Positions 19,090 through 29,104 of a stretch of 64,000 bases of DNA are shown piece after piece. The DNA comes from Stutzerimonas frequens (GTDB lineage Bacteria; Pseudomonadota; Gammaproteobacteria; Pseudomonadales; Pseudomonadaceae), in NCBI RefSeq assembly GCF_024448335.1, contig NZ_JAMOHM010000004.1, positions 310,001 to 374,000 of the forward strand, in the 5' to 3' direction. Both the position numbers and the translations under genes were made by a program. The stretch's first letter is position 1; each line of letters opens with the position of its first letter. The notes beneath the pieces were generated by a model, which saw only the letters and a list, made by a program, of their open reading frames with translations, had not been told where the DNA came from and made no database searches.

Positions 19090-19521
19090 ATGCTCAAGAC
19101 CTTTCCTATCGCGTTCGTTCTGCTCCTGCTCGGCGCGAGCATTTACAACTTCGTGCGTGAACAGGCCTTCGTCGAAGGCTTCGTCGAGGCGCAGGGGAAG
19201 ATCGTCGCCATTCGCAGCGAACGCATCAGTCGAGGCGATGGGCGCCAGTATTCAAGCAATATCCATGCAGTGGTCGAGTACTACTTGAACGGCGAGCACT
19301 TCCGATTCGAAAGCCAGTTCTTCGGCGTGCCGGCGTGGCGCGAGGGGCAGTCGGTGACAGCGCTGGTTTCGCAAACGTCGCCAAACATCGGCCGAATCAA
19401 GCGAGTCGACGATATCTATCCTCGCAGCGCCGGCTTAGGCGTCTTGGCCGCACTTGCTCTCTTGGCCATGGCGACGGGCCGTTTCCTGCGACAGCATAGA
19501 CACCGCTCGGCAGTCGCCTGA
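19090..19521 (+). CDS. DUF3592 membrane protein
   Basis: 143 residues: an N-terminal hydrophobic helix (about 5-22), a beta-rich extracytoplasmic domain (about 30-110) with VVEYYLNGEHFRFES, and a second helix near 115-132. This is the two-helix DUF3592 layout. No function is known for the family. It starts with ATG 76 bp from the divergent SRPBCC pseudogene. Confidence 0.72.
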   Translation: MLKTFPIAFVLLLLGASIYNFVREQAFVEGFVEAQGKIVAIRSERISRGDGRQYSSNIHAVVEYYLNGEHFRFESQFFGVPAWREGQSVTALVSQTSPNIGRIKRVDDIYPRSAGLGVLAALALLAMATGRFLRQHRHRSAVA

Positions 19522-19612
19522 CCGTTTCAAAGAGGCAGACAAACCGCTGTCCTTTGCCTTCAAGCACCGCCGCAAAACCGACTTGCTATCCAACCATCTC
19601 ACAGGTCCGCCG

Positions 19613-20011
19613 ATGCTCCGCTCCATCCACCACGCCGCGATCATCTGCTCCGACTATGCCGTCTCGAAGCGCTTCTATACCGAGACGCTGGGCCTTGCGG
19701 TGATCGCCGAGCACTACCGGGAGTCGCGACAGTCCTACAAGCTCGACCTGGCCTTGCCGGACGGTGGGCAACTCGAGCTGTTCTCGTTTCCCGACGCCCC
19801 GCCGCGCCCCTCGCGCCCGGAAGCGCAAGGATTGCGGCATCTGGCCTTTGCGGTGGATGACGTCGCGCAGTGCAAGACGTGGTTGGAGCGTCAGGGCGTT
19901 GCGGTGGAGGCAATTCGGACAGACGAATACACCGGCCGCCGGTTCACCTTCTTCGCGGACCCGGACGGCTTGCCGCTGGAACTGTACGAGGCCGCCCCTT
20001 CCGACGATTGA
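19613..20011 (+). CDS. VOC-family protein (GloA2-like)
   Basis: 132 residues, one vicinal-oxygen-chelate domain of two beta-alpha-beta-beta-beta units. Metal-type residues appear in SIHHAAI (His), GGQLELFSF (Glu), LRHLAFAVDD (His) and LPLELYEA (Glu). It resembles the SMU1112c/GloA2 lyase-like group, whose reaction is often unproven. The ATG at 19613 fits the family N-terminus, and the frame upstream of it is not conserved-looking. Confidence 0.85.
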   Translation: MLRSIHHAAIICSDYAVSKRFYTETLGLAVIAEHYRESRQSYKLDLALPDGGQLELFSFPDAPPRPSRPEAQGLRHLAFAVDDVAQCKTWLERQGVAVEAIRTDEYTGRRFTFFADPDGLPLELYEAAPSDD

Positions 20012-20069
20012 TGCGACGCGCTTCGTGCGCCTCGGAACGATCAGGCCCTGCGGTCACCGGGAGGACACC

Positions 20070-20094
20070 TGCGGAGCGGCAGGCCCGCTCCGCA
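20070..20094. terminator. Bidirectional terminator-like hairpin
   Basis: Perfect 10-bp stem (TGCGGAGCGG) with a 5-base loop between the convergent VOC and CNNM genes. There is no clear T run, so termination is inferred from position and stem strength. Confidence 0.6.
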
Positions 20095-20101
20095 TTGCCG
20101 C

Positions 20102-21127
20102 TCAGCTCTCGCGGGCGCGCTTGATGCGATGATCCCAGCGGCGCTTGGCGAAGCGGCGCATGTTCGGGATATCGTCCGTTTCATCCATGATCGGCTGGCC
20201 GATGATGGTTTCCATGATGTCTTCCAGCGTCACCAGGCCGCGCCAGCTACCGAATTCGTCATAGACCAGGCACATGTGCTGGCGCTCATGCAGCAGCTGG
20301 GTCATGAGATTCTCGACACTGGTCATTTCCGGTGCGACTTTCATCGATTTCATGATCGTCGACACCGGCGCTTCGTCGTCGCTCGCTGCCAGGGCGTCAT
20401 AGCGGAACACCACACCCAGCGGGCTCTCGTTCTCGCCGATCACCGGGTAGCGCGAGAACTGGCTGTCGGCGACCTGCGCCTTGAATGCACCGATGCTGGT
20501 CTCCGGCGACGTGTAGTCGCATACCGTGCGTGGTGTCATCACGTCACGGACCTTGATCTCGTGCAGGTCGAGGATGTTCCTGATAACGCGCTGCTCGTCC
20601 TCGTCGAGGCTCTTGTTCTCGCAGCCAAGCACCGTCAACGCCTTGATCTCCTGACGGATGTCGTGCTCCGGCTCCTTGCCGCCGACCGCCCGCATGATCA
20701 GGTCGGACAGGTAGATGAACGGTTTGAGCATCAGGATCATGCCGTTCAGCAACGGCGGCAGGTACGGCGCGAGCGTGCGCCAGTAACGGGCTCCGATGGT
20801 CTTGGGCAGGATTTCCGAGAGCACCAGGATCAGCACCGTCATCACCGCCGAGGCGATACCGACGTAGCCGTTGCCAAAGACCACGGTGACCTGGGCGCCG
20901 ACTCCGGTGGCGCCGACAGTGTGGGCGACCGTGTTCAGCGTGAGGATCGCCGCAAGCGGCTGGTCGACCTTGTCTTTCAGTTCTTTCAGGCGCTCGTACA
21001 GCTTCGGACGGGTCGTCTTCTGGTGCGCGATGAAGCTCGGCGTCAGCGAGAGCAGTGCAGCTTCGAGGATCGAACAGATGAATGAAACGAGGATGGATAA
21101 GACAGCGAACGCTATCAGGAGGGTCAT
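20102..21127 (-). CDS. CNNM (DUF21) plus CBS-pair membrane protein
   Basis: 341 residues. The DUF21/CNNM transmembrane domain spans about 1-175 with LSEILPKTIGARYW, followed by a tandem CBS pair (about 190-320) containing VMTPRTVCDY and VYDEFGSWRGLVTLEDIMETI. Relatives take part in Mg2+/Co2+ transport. The C-terminal CorC/HlyC domain of longer members is absent, which is normal for this short subgroup. The start at 21127 begins directly in the first membrane helix and has AAG-GAG-like spacing. The upstream in-frame start at 21160 is less likely. Confidence 0.87.
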   Translation of the reverse strand: MTLLIAFAVLSILVSFICSILEAALLSLTPSFIAHQKTTRPKLYERLKELKDKVDQPLAAILTLNTVAHTVGATGVGAQVTVVFGNGYVGIASAVMTVLILVLSEILPKTIGARYWRTLAPYLPPLLNGMILMLKPFIYLSDLIMRAVGGKEPEHDIRQEIKALTVLGCENKSLDEDEQRVIRNILDLHEIKVRDVMTPRTVCDYTSPETSIGAFKAQVADSQFSRYPVIGENESPLGVVFRYDALAASDDEAPVSTIMKSMKVAPEMTSVENLMTQLLHERQHMCLVYDEFGSWRGLVTLEDIMETIIGQPIMDETDDIPNMRRFAKRRWDHRIKRARES

Positions 21128-21361
21128 GTAAGGGTGGTTACGTTGCCAAAGGCAGGCCAATTTACCGCAAAGCCGCCCGACCAGTATGAAGGCGCATGCA
21201 ACATTTCATTTCCCCGTGATCTGCCGATTACATCGATTTGACTGCTGCTACCGCCGGAGTTCAGGTCGCGCCCGGGGTGACTTTCGCCCATCGGCTTGTT
21301 CCGCAGTTTGACCTCGGCTAGGGTGCGGCGCTCGAATAAGCGGACCTCAGGAGTACTGCAA

Positions 21362-21835
21362 GTGATCAGAACAGGGATGTTGGCGCTGGGATTGTCGCTG
21401 GCGCTTCCGGCTCAGGCGGCCGAGCGGCAGGTCTACCTGGTGGCGACGATGCAACTGGACGGCTCCAGCCTGGCACAGAGCATCTTTCTCCACGAACCGG
21501 ATATCACTGAGTTGCAGGGCTGCCTCGACGCGGTGCGCGACGGCCAGAGCAAGCGTGACTGGCAGCAATACCATCACATCTTCCGCCGCGACCGGATCAA
21601 GGGCTTCTCCGGGCATATGCGCTATCACTGCATCTACAGCGAGCAGCGCTTCAGCAGCTGGCACGACGGCCCACGCTACAACAAGCCGTACCTGATCCAG
21701 GTGAACGACGACGCCAAGCTCCGTGTGGTGCGCACGCCCAGCCAGGCGCAATGCATGTCCCAGCTGCGCGCGCTGCCGATGGCACGGCGGGCGCAGAGCT
21801 TCTGCGCCATGGGTAATCAGGAACTGCAACCCTGA
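21362..21835 (+). CDS. Secreted protein of unknown function
   Basis: 157 residues. The GTG start at 21362 follows AGGAG at good spacing and opens a signal peptide ending LPAQAA. The mature protein is about 137 residues with several cysteines (LQGCLDA, RYHCIYS, AQCMSQL, SFCAMG), probably two disulfides in the periplasm. No family recognised. The 234-bp gap upstream to the divergent CNNM gene shows no further gene. Confidence 0.7.
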   Translation: MIRTGMLALGLSLALPAQAAERQVYLVATMQLDGSSLAQSIFLHEPDITELQGCLDAVRDGQSKRDWQQYHHIFRRDRIKGFSGHMRYHCIYSEQRFSSWHDGPRYNKPYLIQVNDDAKLRVVRTPSQAQCMSQLRALPMARRAQSFCAMGNQELQP

Positions 21836-21877
21836 AGCGGAACCACCCGGCCAACAGGCCAGGCGGTTACGCTTGGC

Positions 21878-22336
21878 TCAACCGGGCTGATAGCTGCCCG
21901 GCACCGGCGCGAAAGACACGCCAAAGCGGTTCCAGGCGTTGATGGTGGCGATGGCCAGGGTCAGGTTGGCGAGCTGGGCTTCGGAAAAATACTCGCGCAC
22001 CTCCTCGAACAGCTGTTGCGAAACGCCCTGGGGCAACAGGGTATTGGCCTCGGCCCAGGCCAGCGCGGCGCGTTCGCGGTCGGTAAAGAATGGGGTTTCG
22101 CGCCAGGCACTCAGGGCATAGATGCGCTGCTCGGTTTCGCCCAGGGCGCGGGCGTCCTTGGTGTGCATGTCGAGGCAGTAGGCGCACTGGTTGATCTGCG
22201 AAACACGGATCTTGACCAGCTCCATCAGCGGTTTGTCGACGCCATCCTCGCGGCGGCTCTGCCGCGCCAGGTAGGTTTCCAGCCCGATCATCGCGGTCAT
22301 CACATCGGGGGCGGCGGCCTGGTAGTTCATGCGCAT
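21878..22336 (-). CDS. Carboxymuconolactone decarboxylase-like (AhpD-fold) protein
   Basis: 152 residues. The AhpD-type redox motif is seen as NQCAYCLDMHTKDAR, a CxxC followed by an H three residues later. Members reduce peroxides or act as alkylhydroperoxidase partners. The start at 22336 has a GAGGAG site. It is divergent from the AraC regulator gene (94-bp gap), so that regulator may control it. Confidence 0.9.
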   Translation of the reverse strand: MRMNYQAAAPDVMTAMIGLETYLARQSRREDGVDKPLMELVKIRVSQINQCAYCLDMHTKDARALGETEQRIYALSAWRETPFFTDRERAALAWAEANTLLPQGVSQQLFEEVREYFSEAQLANLTLAIATINAWNRFGVSFAPVPGSYQPG

Positions 22337-22429
22337 GGGGGTCACTCCTCGGTTTGAATGTGCAACCAAGGCTACGCAGCCGCCATGCTGCGCTATTGTA
22401 GATTTTCGACATCTTGCAAGCGGCCCGTC

Positions 22430-23233
22430 ATGACCGAGTCCCTCCACGCCCGCCTGCCCTGTCTTCAGGGTTTCGTCACCCACCCGCCGAGCCCGACGCT
22501 GGCCGCGTACGTGCAGCGTTTCTGGTGGATAGAAGGCGACGGCTCGCAAGCCTACGACGAGCAGCTGCTGCACCCGGACGGCGGCAGCGGCGTGATCTTC
22601 AACTTCGCCGATCCGCTGAACTTCGATGGCACTCAGCGTGGCCGGCGGGCCCTGATCGCCGGGCCGCAGCTGGCCACCACGCGCCTGCAGCTGGTCGGCC
22701 GGGTCAGGATGATGGGCGTGCGTTTTCGGCCCGGCATGGGCGCCGCCATGTTCGGTATCGGCCTCGACGAGCTGACGGGATTCCACGACGCGGACTGGCC
22801 CAGGCTCGGACTCGCGCACCTGGTCGATCAGCTGGCCGAGCTGGAACGCGGCGCGCAGCAGGCATTGATCGAACGCGAACTGCTCCGCCGTCTCGAGGAA
22901 ACCCAGGCACGCCGCAACCCGGTACAGCAGCTGCTCAACCGAATCGCCGCCAGCGAAGGCCGGGGCCGCCTGGCCGATCTGCTGCAGAGCGTGCCGCTCG
23001 GCCAGCGTCAGCTGGAGCGCCTGTTCCGCCACCAGGTAGGAATGACGCCCAACCAGTTCAGTCGCATCCAGCGGGTGGCGCTGGTGCGCAACCAACTGCG
23101 CACCGGTCAGCCGCTACTGGATACCGCCCTGAGCTGTGGTTACAGCGACCAGGCGCACCTCATTCATGACTTCAAGACGGTCGTCGGCATGACGCCGGGG
23201 CAGTATCGGTCGCGGGTCAAGAGCGACGCCTGA
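22430..23233 (+). CDS. AraC-family transcriptional regulator
   Basis: 267 residues. The N-terminal part (about 10-130, FWWIEGDG, HPDGGSGVIFNF) is the DUF6597-like sensor domain and the C-terminal part (about 160-265) is an AraC HTH with CGYSDQAHLIHDFKTVVGMTPGQYR. It is divergent from the AhpD-fold gene, and the pair is a common redox-stress arrangement. The effector is unknown. Confidence 0.88.
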   Translation: MTESLHARLPCLQGFVTHPPSPTLAAYVQRFWWIEGDGSQAYDEQLLHPDGGSGVIFNFADPLNFDGTQRGRRALIAGPQLATTRLQLVGRVRMMGVRFRPGMGAAMFGIGLDELTGFHDADWPRLGLAHLVDQLAELERGAQQALIERELLRRLEETQARRNPVQQLLNRIAASEGRGRLADLLQSVPLGQRQLERLFRHQVGMTPNQFSRIQRVALVRNQLRTGQPLLDTALSCGYSDQAHLIHDFKTVVGMTPGQYRSRVKSDA

Positions 23234-23387
23234 AGCGCAGGTAGCTATTCGGAGGCCATCTGCAGCAGCGATGCGGGTCGCGGATGACCAAGCCGTGGCA
23301 TGCATTAGCAAGATCCGTGGGAACCTTGTCATTGCGACACGCGCGTACCGGCAGCAGACTGCAGCCATCCACCCTGAGAGCTGCATC

Positions 23388-24377
23388 ATGGACGCCACCC
23401 GCACCGTCGCCTGCCTGATCTACCCGGAAGTGATGAGCCTGGACGTCACTGGCCCGATGCAGGTGTTCGCCTCGGCCAACGTCGAGCGCCAGCGCCAGGG
23501 TCTGCCCCGTCATTACGAGCTGGTGCTGCTGGGCGCCGCAGCCGGTCCGGTCGCCACCTCGGCGGGGCTGAAGCTGGTGGCGGATGCCAGCTGGGCCGAA
23601 TGCGCTCCCGTCACGCTGGATACCCTGCTGATCCCCGGTGGCGTCGGCGTGGACGCGCAGAGGCGCGACCAAGCGCTGCTCGACTGGCTGCGGGCCGCCG
23701 AACCCAGGGTGCGGCGCCTGGGCTCGGTCTGTTCCGGCGCGCTGATCCTGGCCGAGGCCGGACTGTTCGACGGGCGCAAGGCGACTACGCACTGGGCGGA
23801 CCTCGCGGCGCTGGGCGAGTACGCATCCATCGAGGTGCAGGGCGACCGGTTGCACACCTACGACCCGACCGATCCGCAGGCGTCGCACTTGTTCAGCTCC
23901 GCGGGCGTCACCGCCGGCATCGATCTGGCGCTGGCCCTGGTGGAAGCCGATCTCGGCCGCGCACTGGCGCTGGCAGTCGCCCAGCGGCTGGTGATGTTCC
24001 TGCGCCGGCCCGGCGGGCAGACCCAGTTCAGCCCCATGCTGGCGGCGCCGAGCGGCAACGTGGCGCGCCTCGCCGCGCTGCTGGAATGGATTCCAGGGCA
24101 TCTGGGCGACGACCTGTCCATCGAGGCGCTGGCCGCCCAGGCGCATATGACCCCACGCACCCTGTGCCGCCTGTTCAGCCAGGAAACCGGCATGGGCCCG
24201 GGCCAGTACATCGAACGGGTGCGCCTGGAAGCCGCGCGCAATCTGCTGCTCGACGCCCAGGCCTCGATCGCGACGGTGGCGCGGCTGACCGGCTTCGGCC
24301 ATCCGGAAAATCTCCGGCGCAGCTTCCAGAAGCACCTGTCGGTCAGCCCGCGGGACTTCTACCAGCGCTTCGGCTGA
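23388..24377 (+). CDS. GlxA-type regulator (DJ-1/PfpI plus AraC HTH)
   Basis: 329 residues. An N-terminal class-I glutamine-amidotransferase-like domain (about 5-185) has the nucleophile elbow GSVCSGALILAEAG. A C-terminal AraC HTH (about 225-325) has LSVSPRDFYQRFG. Family members regulate amine and glycine-betaine catabolism. It lies 87 bp before the MFS transporter gene on the same strand and may regulate it. Confidence 0.88.
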   Translation: MDATRTVACLIYPEVMSLDVTGPMQVFASANVERQRQGLPRHYELVLLGAAAGPVATSAGLKLVADASWAECAPVTLDTLLIPGGVGVDAQRRDQALLDWLRAAEPRVRRLGSVCSGALILAEAGLFDGRKATTHWADLAALGEYASIEVQGDRLHTYDPTDPQASHLFSSAGVTAGIDLALALVEADLGRALALAVAQRLVMFLRRPGGQTQFSPMLAAPSGNVARLAALLEWIPGHLGDDLSIEALAAQAHMTPRTLCRLFSQETGMGPGQYIERVRLEAARNLLLDAQASIATVARLTGFGHPENLRRSFQKHLSVSPRDFYQRFG

Positions 24378-24464
24378 CGCAACCGACCTCACTCACCGTT
24401 CCCAGCCCGCTCGGCATCTGGCCAGGCAGCGCTGTGCCCGCTCGCCACCCTCAAGGAGCCGCTC

Positions 24465-25646
24465 ATGCATCTTTTGCTCAGCAATCCCCAGGTCCTGCGC
24501 CTGTTCATCGCCCAGGCGCTGTTCTGGTCCTGTTCGATGACCGGGATCATCTTCACCGCCATCGTCGGCCTGCGCCTGGCGCCAGCGGCGGGCCTCGCCA
24601 CCTTGCCGCTGGCCCTGCTGATGCTCGGCGGCCTGCTCGCCCTGCAGCCACTGGCGGGCCTGATGCAACGCCGCGGAAGCCGCGCCGGCTTCCTCATCGG
24701 AGCGTTGGCCGGCGTGCTGGGCGGGCTGATCAGCGCGCTGTCGCTCTGGCTCGACAGCTTCACCCTGCTCTGTATCGGCGCTCTGCCCATTGGCGCCTAT
24801 CAGGCCTCGGCTATGTATTACCGCTTCGCCGCGCTGGAAGCGGTGAGCGATGCCTTCAAGGGGCGCGCCACGGCCTGCGTGATCGGCGGTGGCGTGCTGG
24901 CGGCGCTGATAGCGCCCACGCTCGGCCATATGGCGCGTGATCTCGCCGGCGTGCCTTTCGCCGGCACCTATCTGTTGATCGCCAGTCTGGCGGCACTGGG
25001 ATTCGTGGTCTTGGCCGGGTTGCCGGCGAACTCGGGCATGCCGGCAGCCCGGGCCGATTCGGCGACGATCAGCTGGCAGGCGCTGCTAGCGCGGCCGACC
25101 ATTCGCGCCGCGGTGCTGACCACCGCTGCCGGCCACGGCCTGATGATCCTGGTGATGAACGCCACGCCCCTGGCGATGCACGGCGAAGGTCTGGATCTGC
25201 AGGCCAGCGGCCAGGTCATTCAGTGGCACATGCTCGGCATGTTCCTCCCGGCGTTCGTCGCCGGGCCGCTGGTGGATCGTTTCGGCTGCCGGCTGGTCGC
25301 CTGTGGGGGTGGAGGATTGCTGATCGCCAGCGCAGTGGTCGCCCTGCTCGGCATCAGCCACTGGCACTTTCTGCTCAGCAGCTGCCTGCTCGGCATCGGC
25401 TGGAACCTCATGCTGGTCGCCGGCACCACCCAGCTGGGCCAGGGCCACGTAGCGAGCGAACGCGCCCGGGCTCAGGGCCTGATGGAGCTGAGCAACGGCA
25501 GCGTCGCCGCAGCCATGTCGTTCGCCTCCGGCGCCTTGATCGCGCAGGCCGGCTGGGCGGCGGTGAACATCGGGCTGCTGCCCATCGTGACGCTGGTGGT
25601 ACTGGTGCAGGTTGCGCAGGGCTATCGGCAAAAGCAGGCGGCGTAA
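24465..25646 (+). CDS. MFS transporter
   Basis: 393 residues with twelve hydrophobic segments, an inner-membrane major-facilitator protein. The motif-A loop is modified (QRRGSRAGFLIG near 65). AAGGAG precedes the ATG. It follows the GlxA-type regulator gene. The substrate is not determinable. Confidence 0.85.
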   Translation: MHLLLSNPQVLRLFIAQALFWSCSMTGIIFTAIVGLRLAPAAGLATLPLALLMLGGLLALQPLAGLMQRRGSRAGFLIGALAGVLGGLISALSLWLDSFTLLCIGALPIGAYQASAMYYRFAALEAVSDAFKGRATACVIGGGVLAALIAPTLGHMARDLAGVPFAGTYLLIASLAALGFVVLAGLPANSGMPAARADSATISWQALLARPTIRAAVLTTAAGHGLMILVMNATPLAMHGEGLDLQASGQVIQWHMLGMFLPAFVAGPLVDRFGCRLVACGGGGLLIASAVVALLGISHWHFLLSSCLLGIGWNLMLVAGTTQLGQGHVASERARAQGLMELSNGSVAAAMSFASGALIAQAGWAAVNIGLLPIVTLVVLVQVAQGYRQKQAA

Positions 25647-25668
25647 TGCTGCGCAGCCGGAGGCGCGT

Positions 25669-26043
25669 TCAGGACAGCTTCTGCTCGGAAATCAAATGAA
25701 TGATATTGGCCGGGCTGGAGATCCAGAACGCGCGGAAGCCATCGGGCAGGGGTTCGATTTCATCTCGACGGGCGCAATGGCGCTGTTGCAGAAGGGCCGA
25801 TGCAGCGTCCAGATCGTCCGTCACCACCTCCAGCCAGATCTCTGCCTGGCTGATGCCCGCCACGCGATCGAGCCAGAGCACCTTGTCGCCGAACTCGAAG
25901 CGCGGTGTCTGTTCGCCGTCGGCATCGCTAGGCGTCAGCTCCTTGAGCCTCAGCGTCTCGCGGTAGAAGGCAACGGTGCTCGCGTACTCATGGGCGGGCA
26001 CCTTCATCGCCATGTTTCGACCAGGCTGGAAAGTCGGGTTCAT
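25669..26043 (-). CDS. VOC-family protein
   Basis: 124 residues, a glyoxalase/bleomycin-resistance fold lacking some of the usual metal ligands (VPAHEYASTVAFYRETL, DKVLWLDRV, EIWLEVVTDD). It may bind a ligand rather than catalyse. The ATG at 26043 has a GGAG site. The in-frame extension to 26115 is not family-like. Confidence 0.8.
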   Translation of the reverse strand: MNPTFQPGRNMAMKVPAHEYASTVAFYRETLRLKELTPSDADGEQTPRFEFGDKVLWLDRVAGISQAEIWLEVVTDDLDAASALLQQRHCARRDEIEPLPDGFRAFWISSPANIIHLISEQKLS

Positions 26044-26208
26044 GGGTCGCTCCACTGGCACGCCGACAAACCGGGCCGGCGCCGGTAGCGAGCCAGTACA
26101 GACGTGATCGGCCATGCATGCAAGTGCCCTGGCGGTACTGCACCGCGCACATCAGCGCCCTTCCTTCGACTGTTGCTCAACCTCACTCGATAAGCTCTCG
26201 CAACAGTA

Positions 26209-26227
26209 GATGTTATGTTATAACTAT
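26209..26227. promoter_or_regulatory. Zur box upstream of dksA2-zigA
   Basis: GATGTTATGTTATAAC followed by TAT matches the gammaproteobacterial Zur palindrome (GATGTTATA-ATATAACATC style) over most of its length. It ends 27 bp before the dksA2 start, so Zur-Zn bound here would block transcription when zinc is plentiful. The P. aeruginosa homologues are known members of the Zur regulon. Confidence 0.78.
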
Positions 26228-26254
26228 GCGGACGATGTTGCCGGACACCCGCCC

Positions 26255-26659
26255 ATGACCGAAGCCGAACTACTCGCCCAGCCCGCCGAGGCATACATGA
26301 ACGCCGACCAACAGGTCTTCTTCCGCGACCTGCTGCTGCGCCAGCGTGCCGAGCTGCAGGCGCGTATCGAGGAAGAATTCCAGGCGCTGCGCGAACAGGA
26401 ACCGAGCAGCGACCCCGCCGACATCGGCAGCGCCGAAGAACAGCGCCACTGGCAGCTGCGCGTTCTGGAGCGGGAGAAAAAGCTGCTCGACAAGATCGAC
26501 GCCGCGCTGGATGCCATCGCCCGCGGCGAGTACGGCTGGTGCGCCGAAACCGGCGAACCCATCGGCCTGCAGCGCCTGCTGCTGCGCCCCACCACGATGC
26601 TGTCCATCGAGGCGAAACAACGCCAGGAACAGCGCGAAAAACACCAACGATCCGCCTGA
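26255..26659 (+). CDS. dksA2: DksA2, zinc-independent DksA paralogue
   Basis: 134 residues. Binds the RNA polymerase secondary channel with ppGpp to carry out the stringent response when zinc is scarce. A coiled coil spans about 20-85 with an acidic tip. The C-terminal 'zinc finger' has lost three of four cysteines: GWCAETGEPIG keeps one, and the LCxxC equivalent reads LSIEA. This is the diagnostic DksA2 pattern. Preceded by a Zur box and followed 9 bp later by zigA. Confidence 0.93.
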   Translation: MTEAELLAQPAEAYMNADQQVFFRDLLLRQRAELQARIEEEFQALREQEPSSDPADIGSAEEQRHWQLRVLEREKKLLDKIDAALDAIARGEYGWCAETGEPIGLQRLLLRPTTMLSIEAKQRQEQREKHQRSA

Positions 26660-26668
26660 GAGACCGCC

Positions 26669-27870
<1,202 letters not shown>

Positions 27871-27871
<1 letters not shown>

Positions 27872-28515
27872 TGCTGGCGCTTGCGGCGACTCGCCCGCAG
27901 CCGCGGCAGCTGTTCGGCGATACCCCGGCGGTGCTCGCCGAAGCCCTGCAAGATGGGGTCAACCTCGCGGTGTGGCAGCGCCGACTACCCCTGCACATCA
28001 CCGGCTTCGCCGAGACGCTGCTGGCGCTGGGCGAACCGCTGGCCGAGTCCCTGACGCTGGAACCGGGCGCCGAAGGTGAATTGCAGCTGCCGACCCTGGC
28101 CGCGAGCCATCGGGACCTCGCCGGACATGCCGGCTTCGTCGCGGATGTCGCCTGGCTGGCCCGCGCCTTCGCCTGTCTGGTCGACGCGCGACGCATCGGC
28201 CTGCGCCTGCGGCTGCTGAACAAGGCCATGTGCCCGCGCTTCCACGTCGATCATGTGCCGCTGCGGCTGATCACCACCTATGCCGGCGCGGGTAGCGAAT
28301 GGCTTCGCGAGGACGGCATGCCACGTTGGCGTCTCGGTGATCCGGCAGCCGAACCGACAGACCCGGCCGCCATCGAGCAGCTCGGGGCTGGCGACGTGGC
28401 GTTGTTCAAGGGGGAGAAATGGCTGGGTAACGAAGGCGCCGGGATCATTCACCGCTCGCCGCAGGCAACCAGCACCGAGCGCCGCCTGATCCTGACGCTG
28501 GACTGGCTGGCCTGA
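27871..28515 (+). CDS. DUF1826 protein, possible metal-dependent dioxygenase fold
   Basis: 214 residues. Third gene of the Zur-box operon, overlapping zigA by one base. I see H125-x-D127 in CPRFHVDHVP and a distal H194-R195 in GAGIIHRSP. GDVALFKG lies just before, the same order as the Fe(II)/2-oxoglutarate dioxygenase triad. That reading is inference: DUF1826 has no assigned activity that I know. Gene order matches the P. aeruginosa PA5536-PA5534 segment as I recall it. A role as a ZigA client is plausible and untested. Confidence 0.85.
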
Positions 28516-28564
28516 AGCAGAAGGGCCGACAGCCGCAGCTGCAGCCCTCCAGATCGACGACCGA

Positions 28565-28894
28565 TCAGGCCGCCATCTTTTCGCACTCTTCAGCGCACTT
28601 GCGACAGGCTTCGGCGCAGGCCTGGCAATGGTCGTGCTGGTGCTTGCCGCACTCCTCGGCACAGTCGCGGCAGACCTGCGCACAGAGCTTGCAGAAGGCT
28701 TTGGCATAGGCGCTGTCGCGGGTCATCAGCACCGCCGCGATCGCACACATGTCGGCGCAGTCACGATCGAGTTCGATGCAGCGCGCCATCATCTTCACGT
28801 CGTCCTCGCGCAGGCAGGAGGCCGCGCAGGTCTCGCAGACCAGGGCGCAATTGGAACAGGCCTGGATGCATGACTGGTAACTGGAGTTGAGCAT
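28565..28894 (-). CDS. Cys-rich four-helix-bundle copper-binding protein
   Basis: 109 residues with 19 cysteines (positions 9 to 104), nearly all in CxxxC or CxxC steps along predicted helices, the pattern of Csp-type copper-storage proteins that bind many Cu(I) ions in the bundle core. No signal peptide, so it is cytosolic. GGAGGAAA precedes the ATG. Sits opposite the Zur operon, 5 kb from copZ-copA-cueR. Confidence 0.9.
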   Translation of the reverse strand: MLNSSYQSCIQACSNCALVCETCAASCLREDDVKMMARCIELDRDCADMCAIAAVLMTRDSAYAKAFCKLCAQVCRDCAEECGKHQHDHCQACAEACRKCAEECEKMAA

Positions 28895-29104
28895 GGTGTT
28901 TCCTCCTTTTCTCTAGCCGGTAGGAAGTGGCTCTGGTAGGTGCCACTGGCGTCAGGCGCGAGCCACGCCTTACTAACTAGGGGTCCGAGGCGGCAACATA
29001 AGTTCAGCCCGTTGGCCGGATGGTCATGGCCGCCCGGCCTTTGCGACGACTCCGACGCGGCTACAATGCTCGCCCCGTTGCGCTATCCGGAAGCCACATT
29101 TCTC

